64,000 nucleotides of DNA from Epiperipatus broadwayi (lineage: Eukaryota > Onychophora > Udeonychophora > Euonychophora > Peripatidae): assembly GCA_028023455.1 (NCBI GenBank), contig JAQFVV010006216.1, positions 3,674,877-3,738,876 of the forward strand, read 5' to 3'. Of this stretch, positions 35,908-48,403 are shown piece by piece; position 1 is the stretch's first letter, and each line of letters opens with the position of its first letter. Position numbers and translations under genes: made by a program. Below the pieces are notes generated by a model. It ran no database searches and was not told where the DNA came from. It worked only from the letters and a program-made list of their open reading frames with translations.

Positions 35908-36699
35908 AATGGAAATAGAAATTTCATATATTTATCTATGAGGTTCTTTCTAATTTCTCCATTTTTTCTTAAAAGCAAAGTTAATTAGTGATTTCCATAC
36001 ATTATATATAGTCACACTAGGCTGGCTTATGGGATTATTTGCCATTGTCATGTGAAAGCTTCTTTGAATTTTCTTCTTTGTACTTTTTCCTCTTTATTCA
36101 ACATTTTTATATTTTCCCAATTGAACATATGTTAATTGGTACACACATAATGTATTACTTTAGGTAGATGTGTTTTTTCTCTTCTAATTATCAGTTTGTG
36201 CTCTTACAATCACTTTTCAAAGGGGCAACTGGTCTCAAACAATATACATTCATCCACATTTACATGGTATTTTATAGATGTAGTTTTGCATTTCAGCATC
36301 TCAAGTTTAGGCTTTGTAGATGTATGGCTCTGAAAAGCTCTGTTGTGATGTTATACTGATTGCAGATTTTCCTTAATTTACACTAACCTGTCTATTATTA
36401 CTAATAGTTGAATGTAATTTCAAAATTTAAATAAAGTAAAAATGTTCTAAAAACATTCAATATTTAATATAAGATGATAGAAATAGTCCAATATATAAAT
36501 ACAAATAATCAGTGGTGTATTCAAATAATATGGAAAAATATATACTCTCAAAATTACTGTGTTAAAAGTAAATTCTATGCTATATATACTTCAAAATTTT
36601 TTATTATACATGTTAATGATCTAAAGAAGTAAATTAAAGTTTAAGATTAGTGTTAAGATGTATACATAATTTATAATTGTTAGTTTGGTCATAGTATCT

Positions 36700-37640
36700 G
36701 GTACTTAATTATTTTAATATTCTTCTAAGTAAAAAATTATCATCATCATTATTTTCAATCATCATTAAACCACTTTAGAATAAAAGTCTTTTCAAAATTA
36801 ATCCAATTTCTCTGATCCTAAGTTTCTCTACCGAAAAACTTTCTTATTTTATCCATTCATCTCAAATGTGGTCTCTTTTATGACAATCTTTTGGGATCTA
36901 GGTTAAGATTTCAACTGTCTATGTATTATCATCTCTTCTAGAAATATGTCTAGACCAGAAGCTTCATTATAGCCTCTTAAGGCTGTAGTTATATCTATAA
37001 CAACATCTGTTTGCTCTCCATATTTCATTTTATGATCTCTTATTACTATTCCTAACTTACATTTCTCCCTATTTCACTGATCTTTCAGAAGTCTTTGTAT
37101 TACTCTTCTATTAAGTGTTCCAGTCTTGTATCCATAAGTAAGAACTGATCAAATACATCTATGAAAATATTCTTTTTCAAAAATATAGCATATACTTTTA
37201 ATACTATTTTTATCAAAAACAACTATCCAAATTTAATTGTATGATTAATTTCATTCATTATATTTATATTGGTATTTATAATCTGACAAAAATATTTATA
37301 GTTGTTAATTTTTATAATTCATAATTATCTATCTATTTTTTTGTTCTGAGAAAATTCATTTTAGGCTCTTTTTTATATTTGCTTTTAGTCCTACTTTCTT
37401 ATTTTCACGTGATAATTCCTGCAAAATTTCCCGAAGCTCTAAAGCATTATTTTAAAAAATAATCACACCATCTACAAAATCTAGATGTTTTTAATAATCT
37501 CCATTTATTTTTCCTTATTTTCTATTTTAATCCAACACATTATGAATCTCCTGATTTCAATTGAAGGAATCCCATCCCTATTCCTAATCTCAATTTTTAA
37601 TTTTCTTAGAAACAAAATAAATAATAATGGCAATCAGAGC
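36700..37640 (-). pseudogene. LINE (RTE/CR1-like) reverse transcriptase relic
   Basis: Minus-strand frames, broken by stops, read near 37495-37400 HLDFVDGVIIF then ALELREILQELSRENKKVGLK, matching the F-A-D-D-I-x-x-F catalytic box (A-D-D changed to V-D-G) and the helix after it. Near 37135-36960 they read VLTYGYKTGTLNRRVIQRLL, then LGIVIRDHKMKYGEQTDVV, the C-terminal region usual in metazoan endonuclease/RT LINEs (V-L-T-Y-G-x-x-T-W ... L-G-I-x-x-R-D). Decay is heavy. The endonuclease was not found. Confidence 0.7.
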
Positions 37641-38271
37641 TAGCAGAAGATAATAAGAAACATTCCTGAAATAAGAGTACATTTATTTTTGTTCTGTTAT
37701 AAATATTAATTTTTGTGAGTTGATTCATTATTCCTAAAAAAATAAGAAAATATAAACATAGTAAAATAAATAATCAGTTCTTGAAATATGATTTGTCAAT
37801 TATAATTTTCTATAGTTTTTTTTTTCTTACGATATTCTCAATTATGTCTTCTTATGCTGGGTTTACATGATTCATCACACTACTATGAGATACAAAATGG
37901 AATAGTCTATTTTACTATTAATATCCATGTCATATATATATATTGTGATGATTATTTAGTATTTGTAAAATAATAATAATAAACAATACTTCAAAAAATT
38001 TTATTGGCTTATTATAAAACTAATATTTTAAATTTACTGTATGAAACAAAATTTTAAAAAAAATCCAAGATGGCTTTCTATATTTTTATAGCATTTGAAA
38101 TTTTTGAAGCAATTTTAGTTTAGTCTTAAAAATACACAGATGTTAAAAAAAACAAAAGGGGTAATACCCTAGTAAAATCATTATATTGTATATATGTGGA
38201 TAAATTAGTTAAAATAGAATCAGTTGAAGCAATATTTAAATTAGTGTATACATAATGGTAAATCTGAATAG

Positions 38272-40434
38272 TGTAACAGTCAGAATCGTCTATCTCGCTA
38301 ACACACTGCAGAATTCAAACCCCATACATGAAACTGAACACTCTAGGAGGGGTTGCCTTCTAGATATACTAAGTTCGAATCTAAAGTCTAAATTTCTCAG
38401 CGCCACCTGCATAATAACGCATCTGATGCTACTACTAGTATAACCCTTTACCGATGCCTGGCGGTCAGGGAGAAACAAAAGACTCTGTACTAAGATAAGT
38501 TTGGATTGCTAATTAACGTCTATGGATGTACAAAAGAAATGTAGAAAATAGATATATAGACCGAGACAGTGATAGGAATCAATAAAATAAAAGATCAAAA
38601 TTAATTTTAAATGATTTCAAAAATTTATTTATATAGAAATATATATTTATAACACCATTGTCTGCTTATATGAGACAGGGACACTTATTAAATAATTGTT
38701 GGCATTACATTCCAATATATTACAAAAAGGTTTTAAAGCAAAATTATATATTCTATCCCTCGGACTAATAGCATTACGATAATGTGCTTGAAGAGATATG
38801 AACATGTGCGAGGTGCTTTGAGTAATTATACAAGTTTAATAAAATATTTGAAAATTAAGTGTTATAAAATATTTATTGATTTCAAGAATAGCATGGACAA
38901 AAGCTTACTATATGATAAAGTGGGGATGTGATCAAGGCATTTATTTTATAATAATAATTAAAGCAGATGGTAGGTCGGTATTGCTAATAATGAATTTATT
39001 AAAGTTGGAGGTTGTGATACATTTAAATCATGGATGCTTTGTAAAAATAAATATAAAATAAAACAATAATGAAATATTTGGAATGACTACGGAGGGCAGC
39101 TCACCGCTAACCTGTAGGAAAGTGTTGTCATAAATAGCCGAAACTTAGCAACTGGGTGACGACTGCATTTAATTCCCAGGTGTGACATTTGAGTACACAC
39201 TCTGCCTGGGAACTGCAGGAAGTGAAGAGAGAACAGACTTAGCCATGTAAAATCCTTAGAAAGTGAAACAAAGCGGTCTCAACAACCAATTCATTTACTA
39301 GCAATACTAAACTAATGTATATAAAACATACTAAATGGGTTTTACTTGGATTAAGAGAAATGCCCAATCCAATTCCCAGAAATTTATTTAAAAGGGTCCG
39401 CACATTCTCGACATCAATGATGAACTTTATAATTAAAGTAGAACACAGTATTTAAAATTAGGAAAATGCATGCTTGCGAGTTTAAAAAGAAAGCATAGGT
39501 TTATTTATGCAATCATGCATTTGGGGACACATTTAATCATTGACCTCTCACATACTCTTATATTAGGTTAAAATCAATAAAATGTAGATTTTTAAACTAT
39601 TTGATTATTATATATATTAAAGAAGATTAGAATCGACCTCGAACGAGTGACTTGCAAGATGATAAAATTGGAAATTATTTATAAATTTAAAATATGCCTT
39701 AATAGCGGTGTCTTACTTTCAACAAAGGGAATAATTCACTTGGTCAAAGACGATTCTGACACATTATCATAATAAAATAAAAAAAGCTTAATAAATCGAA
39801 AATATTAACCCAAGGATAGAGAGCAAAACTGTTAATTATATTAGAACATGTTAAAAGAATACATAATGAAGTTATGTGACATAAAAGAAAAACAATTTAA
39901 AATAGCTATAGCATGTTAGTTAGGAATCACAAGAGCTCTTGGGTTAATTTAGGTTACCTCTGGAGAAGCATTTGCAGGTAGATTGATGGTCAGCAGGTTT
40001 TATATAACTCAGCAGCAAAATCTGGAATTGTTCATATTTTTGGCAGCAGCAGCAGTTCCGGGGTTCCTTACATGATAGCTTCCAATGGTCTAGAGCAGCA
40101 ACTGGCCATTCCTGAGGGAAATAGCCTTCGCCGGCTCTACTCAGTCATGTCACAGTTAGCAATAGGTGTGAAAAACATGGTAAATTAATTTGGAGATGAA
40201 AACTCTGCTTCAAATATAAGTTCACAGGCATGGAGCTAAAATCCCAGGAAAACATATTTTGAAGAATATTTTACTAGAATATTTTCAATAGAAAATGACT
40301 AGAATCATTTCATTAGAAACATCAGAATAATTTTGGTTAGAAACATTTCATCAGCAAATGACCAGAATGGAGAACAAAAGAAAACCCTCCTTTTTATAGT
40401 GGAAATGACAATAGAAATGCCCTGGAGTGTTACA
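38272..40434 (-). mobile_element. Candidate solo LTR bounded by TGTAACA/TGTTACA
   Basis: The block is less AT-rich than its flanks and is bounded by TGTAACA (38272) and TGTTACA (ending 40434), a 7-base inverted repeat of LTR type. On the minus strand a TATAAAAAGG box lies at 40398-40389, about 37 bases inside the right edge. No flanking duplication or adjacent PBS is visible, and a SINE-like repeat begins 13 bases inside the left edge. This may be a coincidence of boundaries. Confidence 0.3.
38285..38500. repeat. Dispersed ~205-bp repeat (SINE-like), copy 2
   Basis: Same orientation and content as 10183-10390 (gtctatctcgctaacacact ... aaacaaaagactct). It includes aagttcgaatctaaag, a better-preserved B-box-like string than in copy 1. 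Confidence 0.6.
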
Positions 40435-42190
40435 AAAATATATCGGACTTATCAGCTGTAATTAAATCTATCTGAATGTCTAAAGGAATTCAACAAAATT
40501 TTAATTAATTTCTATTGTTAATTTCCTTGTCGACATTCGAATTACAAATTAGATTTAATTAAAAATTACTTTTACTAATTAAAGAAAACCTTAAGTGGAC
40601 ATCTGCTGTATTTTTGGATAAGCTTCTATAACATTAAATAATTAAACTATTGTCCCTCATTTATTTTAACAGAAATATTTGGACTGACTTTTATTAAATT
40701 AAAAGAAAATTATTTTACTTTTAAATCTCAATATTTGAATCTATTTACTAAACAAATATGAGTTTTATTTTAAATCAAAATATATTATGACTGTAATATA
40801 TTTTTGTAAATAGATTCAAACAAAATAATCTTAATTAACAATTTATAATTTTGATATAAGTTTTAAAATGCATATCATAGTGTGTGCACAATTATGACCT
40901 ATATAACCTACTTTTAAATAAATCTAAATTATGTGAACATATACATAATCTATAATCTTATTTATTTGGGAATGAGTTATATATATAATACGAGCGTTGT
41001 ACTCATGGTTTTAAAATTAGGTGGGATTTTCGGTATATAAGCATATTGCAGAACCCACTACAATAGATTGGGGTTCAAACTAAGGTATGAGGGTAGGAAA
41101 TAGGTGAGAAAAGGTGAAACGAAAATCTGCAAAGCAGACCTTACTGTTTAAATAGTGACAAACTTTTAATATACTAATTAAATGCATTGATATGTATATG
41201 AAAGTTTATGTTTCTCTGTATATAATATTTAAGTAAAGTTATTTTAAATCTGAAATAAAATGTCAATTATTGTGAGAATGGTAAATAAAATAAAAATCAT
41301 TTATCTTAATATCTGTAATATAAATGTTTGTTTTAACATTGTCATTTATACATTTACTTTTATTAAAGTAGATTATTTTATTTAAATATGTTTTAAAATA
41401 TTATGTGCATGCTTCTCAACTATCCTAATAAATAAGCAAACACATCTGAAAAATGTTCATGGTAAAATGCACAAGCACAATTAAATTTAAAGATGTTATT
41501 GAAATGGAAAATTTCAAAAGTAATCTGCTACCACAGTTTAAAGTAAATATTGAAAATATTACCTAAATACCTGCATTTGGATATTTGTTTTATACCAGTT
41601 TTAAAATTAATGGAATTACTTTTTGTAAACTATTAAGTAAGAAATGGCTAAACTAATGGATTTTACATCTTAGGGAATTATTATCCCCTCTACATCTTTA
41701 AAAATGAAAAAAAAAGCAATGTGATGTGACTTTCTTAAAGTTTACCACATTAGTGGTTTGATTCAAAAGATAAAATTTCATCATTTATTGTTTTACCAGG
41801 AATTATTCTTTTCATCATCTCTGTGATTTTACAATTAAAGTGCCTAAAGTTTTCAATCATTCTTTTAAAAAAAAACATTTTAAAATATTTCATCAGAATA
41901 AAAATAATTTGAACTCTTAAAGATTTTAAGTGAACTTTAAAATATAAAGGATATTTTTTTTACTTATCATTTATTATATATAGGATATATAATGTAGATG
42001 CTTTAAAATTCTCACAAGAGGAAAGCTGGAGTGAAAAAAGAGGTTCTATAGGTAATATAATTTAAATTATATATATTATAATTTCAATATTGGTGACTTA
42101 GAAAGTGTGTTTTTTTGGAGAGAGATTATTAATTAATTTTAATGTAAATACATTAAAGACTATATTAAGAATATTTATATAATTAATTAT
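40435..42190. other. AT-rich stretch, nothing recognised
   Basis: Includes a less AT-rich patch at about 41030-41150 with a B-box-like ggggttcaaacta. No other feature was supportable. Confidence 0.4.
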
Positions 42191-42199
42191 TTTCATCAA

Positions 42200-42660
42200 C
42201 TATAAATAAACTTGGTGAAGCTGATTTAGAAAAACTTAAAAAAAAAAGTTTCAATCTATAAATTCAATTAAGCCACAGTGATAATAATAAATACATAAAT
42301 GGAGAGGAATTGTATGAAGAACTATGTTTAAAAACTTATTTTAAAGTTAATTATCTCAATTCAAAAATCCATTTGATGTTCTAAGTTATATTTGTGAAAA
42401 TGATTTGATCGTTTCATTCCCATATTTGAGCATATCATTAAAAATAATATTAACTCTTCCTACAAGTGTAGATAGTGGAGAGAGATCATTTTCAAAGTTA
42501 AAAATCATAAAAAATTATTTATATTAGACTATGACACAAGATTGATTGACAATTCTGTTGGGATAGCTATAGAGAATGACAAATACAATTCTCTAAATGT
42601 TGATGATATTGTATCTAAATTCAGCTTTGTAAAAGTTCAGAAAGTAAATTTATAATTATA
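42200..42660 (+). pseudogene. hAT-family transposase C-terminus (dimerisation domain)
   Basis: Plus-strand frames give FDVLSYICENDLIVSFPYLS then IILTLPTSVDSGERSFSKLK and IIKNYL, ending in a segment reading ENDKYNSLNVDDIVSKFSF. The string L-T-L-P-x-S-V-x-S-x-E-R-S-F-S-K-L-K-I-I-K-x-Y-L is the hallmark of the hAT C-terminal dimerisation region seen in TTF-type/ZMYM-like transposases. There is a frame change after IHKWRGE and stops after KNYLY and TMTQD. The catalytic N-terminal part is absent, so this is a dead fragment. Terminal inverted repeats were not found. Confidence 0.8.
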
Positions 42661-42699
42661 TAGTAGTAATTTTTTTCATTGTTATCTTTAATAAAACAT

Positions 42700-43560
42700 T
42701 AAAATTTTTATTTTTTTGAGGGAGTGGGGCATGTCAATTATTGTTTTTCATAAGGGTACTGACAACCATCTCTCCAGCCATGATGGTGATAAATGATATC
42801 CTGGTTTAAATCCAATTTTATGTTTTAGTTTGACTGATTCTTCTTAATGACAATTCTCTGTATATAAAAGCCTTTAATCATTCTTAACAATGTAGAATTA
42901 TTCCTATATTTTCAAGAAATTTTCATTAACTATTATTATTCACCCTACTATAAGTCTTTTTTTCCACATCTAACAATTCATAAATAATGATTTATTTTTT
43001 AATAATATATTTTAATCAAATAATATACCATAAATAAATTCTCTTCTATCCTTCTCCCTAAACAAAATCCACTTTGGATCTTTTCCAAAATTTCAGCATC
43101 TTCCTTCTGAAATCCTAATTCTGTCCATTAAGAAATCTGTAAATATAGCTAGTTAACAATGTAAAATCTTTATTATATAATAATCTAATTCTCACAACCC
43201 TCTCATCTGGAATATAATTATTTATTGCAATTTTATTAAAGCTTTGTCTTATAATATCTCTTGCACATTTTTCATACATGCTACCATTTTAGCTGCCATG
43301 CTGTCCAATACTCTTGTTTTTCCTTTTTCCACTCTTATCTCTTACTCATCTAACCACCACCGCTTCATAAATTATTTGCTTAAATAAATCATATTTACGC
43401 ATTGATTCTCATTCAAGAAGCTTTTACTACAAAACATGCAACACATATACTAAGAAAAACATTTCTGTTGTTTTATTTATATTAAATTATATTTTTTCGA
43501 GAAAAGTTTAAAACTACTGGAATTACAAATTCATTCATTATTTTTTTAAGTTACTCCCTA
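42700..43560 (-). pseudogene. Possible LINE fragment
   Basis: A minus-strand reading near 43270-43000 gives IPDERVVRIRLLYNKDFTLL then SYIYRFLNGQN, faintly like the apurinic-type endonuclease of LINEs (E-R-V-x-x-V-R-x ... Y-A-P). Stops are frequent and no catalytic residues are certain. Treat as tentative; the rest of the stretch shows nothing. Confidence 0.25.
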
Positions 43561-44599
43561 TCCATACATTTGTTACCTCTGCATTTAATTATAATATTGT
43601 ACTTACTATATATATAAGGCAAAAAAAAATTATGTATATAAAAAATTCTTTTTTTTAGTTATGTTTTATGTACATAAACAAAGAGAATTTTTTAAGTTTA
43701 AAGTTCAGTAAAATAAAACCATTATTAGCCCTTTTTACTTTTTGTGTTCTTATTACTAAATAAGGGCCTATTTTTTTTTGGCTCGAGTATCAATATATAA
43801 AAAAAGATTTATTACGTGGACTAAAAATAATGGAAAAATAATATTTTGTTTTGAAAAAAAAAAAAAACAATTTTTAATTTAGATTTATAGATAGTTTTAC
43901 AAAATTTGATTATTTTGAAAATTATATTGTTTGTTTTGTTTTTTAATTCGAAATTTGAAATAACGTAAAACTTTTTAGATATTTATCCTTTCTTTTTATC
44001 ATTTAAAAAATATGCTGAGTGAAAGGCAATTTGCAATAGAAGATAAAAAAAGTCTATATTCTATGTAAATCTGAATTCTACTTTTAATAATCATATATAG
44101 TTAAGAAAGATTCATACAATATTTATTTGGAAATTTTAGATAATGTGTGTATGTGTATACGTGTTTGTGAGCAATTAATTTGAGTTTTACAAAAGAATAG
44201 TACAATTAATAGTCGAATCTATTTTCCATCTATTGAAATAACTGAATCAATGAGAAGTATATTTTCAGAGATTAATCTTTTTTTTTTTTCAGAATTTCCT
44301 CGTTACTGAGAGTGTCTACAATCAAAATTCTTCTGTATTTTGCTTCTTCATATCTTTATATCCATAAGATTTATCTTTGAAGATAATTCCTTTCCATGCT
44401 GCTTATTAGGTCTTTTTGCCATCATTTTCTTGATCTTCCTCTTCTTTACCCTTCTCCCGCTATTGTCTTTTTAATTAATAATACAATGATGCGTTGCGGT
44501 GAAACTTTTCTATATAATAATTTCTGTAGGCTTTCTATATCATAATTTCTGCAGGCTTAGCACAGAGTTTTGTTACTCCATAATCATAGCCTCTGTAGA

Positions 44600-44780
44600 T
44601 TATAAACGTCAATATATGCGAATGTATGCAAAACTATCTCCTATACTATCCATTTTTGTCTTTTCAATTTATTGAGTTGATATCACTAGTGATAAAACAA
44701 GCTTCCTTGATTTTTCTCTTGATGTCATTTCTTTCTGTGCATAATATATCAGCCTTGGGGGGGGGTTAAATCTGTGGTCA
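44600..44780 (-). pseudogene. Penelope-like C-terminal relic
   Basis: Minus strand reads ILCTERNDIKRKIKEACFIT then SDINSIN. This parallels the end of the Penelope proteins here (KILCIERNNNKCKIKKAMLIK at 30.6 kb; NEKRKIKEAVFISR at 29.8 kb). Only about 45 codons are recognisable. Confidence 0.45.
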
Positions 44781-44951
44781 AGCTATTTTATTCTTCGTTC
44801 TATTAATATGACTGGACACAGTTCACTTCTCTGTTGTTTTGATTTTCCTGTTCTCCAATCTTGATTTTCTTGCTGATCTCCAATAATTCGTTTCCATTGT
44901 CAAGAAATTGTGTTCATTTCCCATCACCATTGTCTCACATTTTGTTCCATA

Positions 44952-45040
<89 letters not shown>

Positions 45041-45064
45041 ATAACAATAATAATAATAATAATA

Positions 45065-45163
<99 letters not shown>
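44952..45163. repeat. Compound trinucleotide microsatellite (TAG)n(TAA)n(TTA)n
   Basis: About 29 copies of TAG (44952-45040), an interrupted TAA/AAT run (45041-45064), then about 33 copies of ATT (45065-45163). AAT and ATT are complementary, so a small palindrome sits at the switch. All long frames across it are homopolymer artefacts. Confidence 0.95.
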
Positions 45164-45539
45164 GCAGTAGATTGTCTTATATGTCTTTTTCAATATATTA
45201 TCACTACATAACTAATATGGGTCTTATCAATTTTTTTCCAAAGTCTCCTTTTTATGATCTTTTTTCAACAATTAATCTCTTTTTATCAATCATCAGTATA
45301 TTATTCCCTTCTGTTGTTAAATAGTCTGTCATTATTCAGTCTTCATTTGGTGCATTTCCTCATAGGTTTTTTTATAATATATTGAATATACTCCATATTT
45401 TATAATATCCCATGGACATCTGCAAATAATAAACTGAATCAATATTTATCATTACATAATTTTATGGCCATTTTTAATTTTTAAACTGACTTGGTTACAT
45501 ACAGCATTGCTACAATATTTTTTTGTCATAAATTCCTCC

Positions 45540-46330
45540 TATAACTCGACTTGTCTTTACTTGATATGTATTTTTGTTCATATGTTCATCTGCTTTATAT
45601 TAATCAGAAAATCATGAATCCCAACAATTTTCAGTGCTCTTCACCCTAATTTCTTTTCTGAGAAATGTTATCATAAACTCTCTCCAAGTCACTAAAAATT
45701 ATATGTAACATTTTATGTTTATTTTTTGACATTTTTGTTAACTATCTAATTATAAAATCATATTGTTTTTATTTCCAGATATTTTTTAACTTATTTCTTT
45801 GATCAATTTCTTTAAAAAATCTTCCTAATATATTCATTGTAGTGTTGTTAACACATATTTCTCTATAATTCATATATTTCCTTTTTTTTAAAGGTTGATG
45901 ATATATATTCTGAGGATATTTTCCATGGAATATTTCTTTCTATAAAAGTGGTGTTTATTAATATGATAATCAATTAACAATTTTATCTCCATCACGTTTT
46001 GACTACCCCAAATTAATTTCTTCTGGTTCAATTATTATTTTTTTCTATATTGTAGTTCTCTCAATATCCTTTGCCCCAATTTAAAATTATATATTTTCCA
46101 ATTTTTGCTTTTCACAATTCATTGTCTTCATTTTCTCTTTTTAATTATTTTATAATATATATAGTCCATTTTTATTTTAATTTTAGTCATTTTCAATATA
46201 TCCATCTGTCTTCCAAACATTGTCAATTTCTAGAATCCCATTTTTTCCCAATGCTCATATATGTACTTCATCTGCCATTGTTTATTCTTTTTTGTTCTTA
46301 TTTTCATGATCCAATTTTTTTGATATAACA
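45540..46330 (-). pseudogene. LINE reverse transcriptase relic
   Basis: Minus-strand frames with stops read FPWKISSEYISSTFKKKGNI then NYREICVNNTTMNILGRFFK, matching the start of LINE RT (W-x-x-S-x-I-x-P-I-x-K-K-K-G ... N-Y-R-G-I-x-L). About 40 codons later comes IIFSDLERVYDNIS, which corresponds to RT motif A (D-L-E-K-A-Y-D-R-V). The catalytic F-A-D-D box was not found. It is probably of the same broad type as the relic at 36.7-37.6 kb, but its own decay is greater. Confidence 0.65.
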
Positions 46331-46405
46331 ACTGATATATTTTCCTCTTTATCTTTATTCACTTCATAATATATTCTGTCTTCCAAGTTTTTTCCATCCT
46401 AAACT

Positions 46406-46408
<3 letters not shown>

Positions 46409-46447
<39 letters not shown>
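46409..46447. repeat. (TA)n microsatellite
   Basis: About 19 uninterrupted TA dinucleotides. Confidence 0.95.
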
Positions 46448-46449
<2 letters not shown>

Positions 46450-46684
46450 ATTGTAACATAATTTGTTGGGTTTTAATTTTATGTTAGTATAATATGAATG
46501 GTTAGACTTTTTAATGCCTTTGTTCTCAAAAATTAATTTGTAATAGAATAATAAATTCATATAAACCACTCATCATTTTATTAGTTATATGAAACAATAT
46601 TTTCATTCATCATCAGCTATAGTGATCTAATCTCCTTGGAATTTTACTTGAAAATGTATTTGATACTAATATATATATATATAT

Positions 46685-48403
46685 TGTACCTATATTGATA
46701 TAGGCACATATAATTGTATCTAAAATTATATTATTAAAATAATCGTTCATAAAAGAAAAACATAAAATTAAACGTTGAAGAGTTTATTGCAGTTTGTTTT
46801 AGAAAAGGATAAGAATCAAATAGTTTTCTAGCGTTAGTTTTGAAATAAAAAAGCTACAATTAATTAATCAGAAGGGGAGAGGGGTGTTTCGTTAGAGAAA
46901 TTAAACTAAGGGTTATAAAAGGAAGTAAAGAGTTTTTATTAGTATGCCTAAAAATATAATTTAAAAAGTTAACACATACAAATCTCTTTTCATTCAAGTT
47001 TAATTAAAGAAAAAATAATGTTAAAACTAAATAGTAAATTGTATTAAAAATATATGTGCGTATATATGTGCGATTTGTAAATAAATAAAATGTATGCGAA
47101 ATAAAAGAAGATTATCATTAAAAACACAGCAATGGCTATTAATAAAATAAAACAACACATTTTATTGCATGGCTATTACTAATTAAGCAATCTTCCAAAA
47201 CACGTTTATCAAATGATTATCACTGGAATTTGACAACAGATCTTTGCCGGAGATATTAGATAGACAACAAGGCGCAGGTATAAATAGACCTTTTTTTATC
47301 GGACAGTAATCAGTTCACAAATTTATTGAGTGAGTGCAGTTCAGAAATTAATTGAGTCAGTTAACAAACAAAATGCAGTGTTGAGAAGATTTTGGGAATT
47401 CACGCCTCTCCACAGCCTAAAAAGTCCGATGAAAACAGCAAGATCTGCCCGTGAAATAATGTCAATGTAACAACTTAGAAAATCTCTGTCAATATCTAAT
47501 TGTCTCCAATAGTAATAATCGTGAAAATCAGGAAACTCATCAAGGAAAAGTCCCAGCCGGCTGGTAAGCATTCATAATGGAAATATCATCACCGAAAGCA
47601 GCCACCAAAGAGAACAAAATTCTACGTCTACATTCAAAAGCCTAGGTAAAACATTTGCTTATTTTGTTTATACTGTAATAGCCATTGCATTGCATTAATT
47701 CATATGAATCTTTCAAGAGTCTAATTATATGAACTCTATATCACACATAAATGAACTATTGATGTGTGTGATTAAATTTCAAATGCTATGTAGTCCTTTA
47801 TTATCATTATTATGTGTGTGCATGAGTTAATATGTGCGTGATCCTTATATCAATATTATTAGTCACAGTAGATAAATTCCCAGTGTTCTGTTATGAAAAT
47901 ATTCAAGAATATTTAAACTATTTAGAATGTTAATTTAAAATATGCGTGTGTTTTATTAGAAGTATAAAATGTTTAAATTTAGTAAATAAATGTTAGTTAA
48001 TAAATTATCTTTCAAATTAAACTTTATTTGTCGGTCAATTCTTTTTATCAATTCCATTTTATCAAGTCTTTTAACACTAATTAAGTATAATCTATTAGTG
48101 ATTACAAACAACTGAGCTAGTTGTGGATTTAAGTGTTGAGTTAGTGGCCACTGTTCAAAGTGCCTTGTCTATTCTTTTAGTATTCTTTTAGAATAAGCAG
48201 CTGGCGCCCGTGTTTATACACAAACAAAAAAAAAATGCTTTGAACTTGGTGTTGAACTCAACAGCCGAGAAGAAGCTATGTCCTGGAAATGAAACGCTAG
48301 TTATATACTTTATAGCTATCGTTTGGGCATATATACTCTCCGAGTATGTTCTTCTCTGCCTAAGAGGCCGGTGTTTCGAATTCACACATTCGAACACGGT
48401 TCA
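46685..48403 (+). mobile_element. Solo LTR, plus orientation
   Basis: Starts TGTACCTATATTGATATAGG and ends ACACGGTTCA. Throughout, it is homologous in inverted orientation to the LTRs at 56314-57935 and 60480-62113, whose minus-strand start is TGTACCAATATTGATATTGG. It shares the conserved promoter-like GGTATAAATAG (TATA at 47279-47286) and the aaaggggtgtttcgttagag-type segment. ATAT flanks both edges (a 4-base duplication, low complexity). No internal region adjoins, so it is a solo LTR produced by LTR-LTR recombination. It is considerably more diverged than the other two. Frames inside (47341-47571, 48210-48458) are LTR sequence, not genes. Confidence 0.85.
47279..47286 (+). promoter_or_regulatory. 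TATA box of the solo LTR
   Basis: TATAAATA within GCAGGTATAAATAGACC, about 590 bases into the LTR. The same string is conserved in the other two LTRs (minus strand, 57350-57343 and 61527-61520), which marks the U3/R region. Confidence 0.7.

Noticed and set aside
44823-45324. Several ORFs with poly-Leu, poly-Val, poly-Ser/Tyr or poly-Asn/Tyr runs
   Set aside because: They are translations of the (TAG)n(TAA)n(TTA)n microsatellite in different frames.
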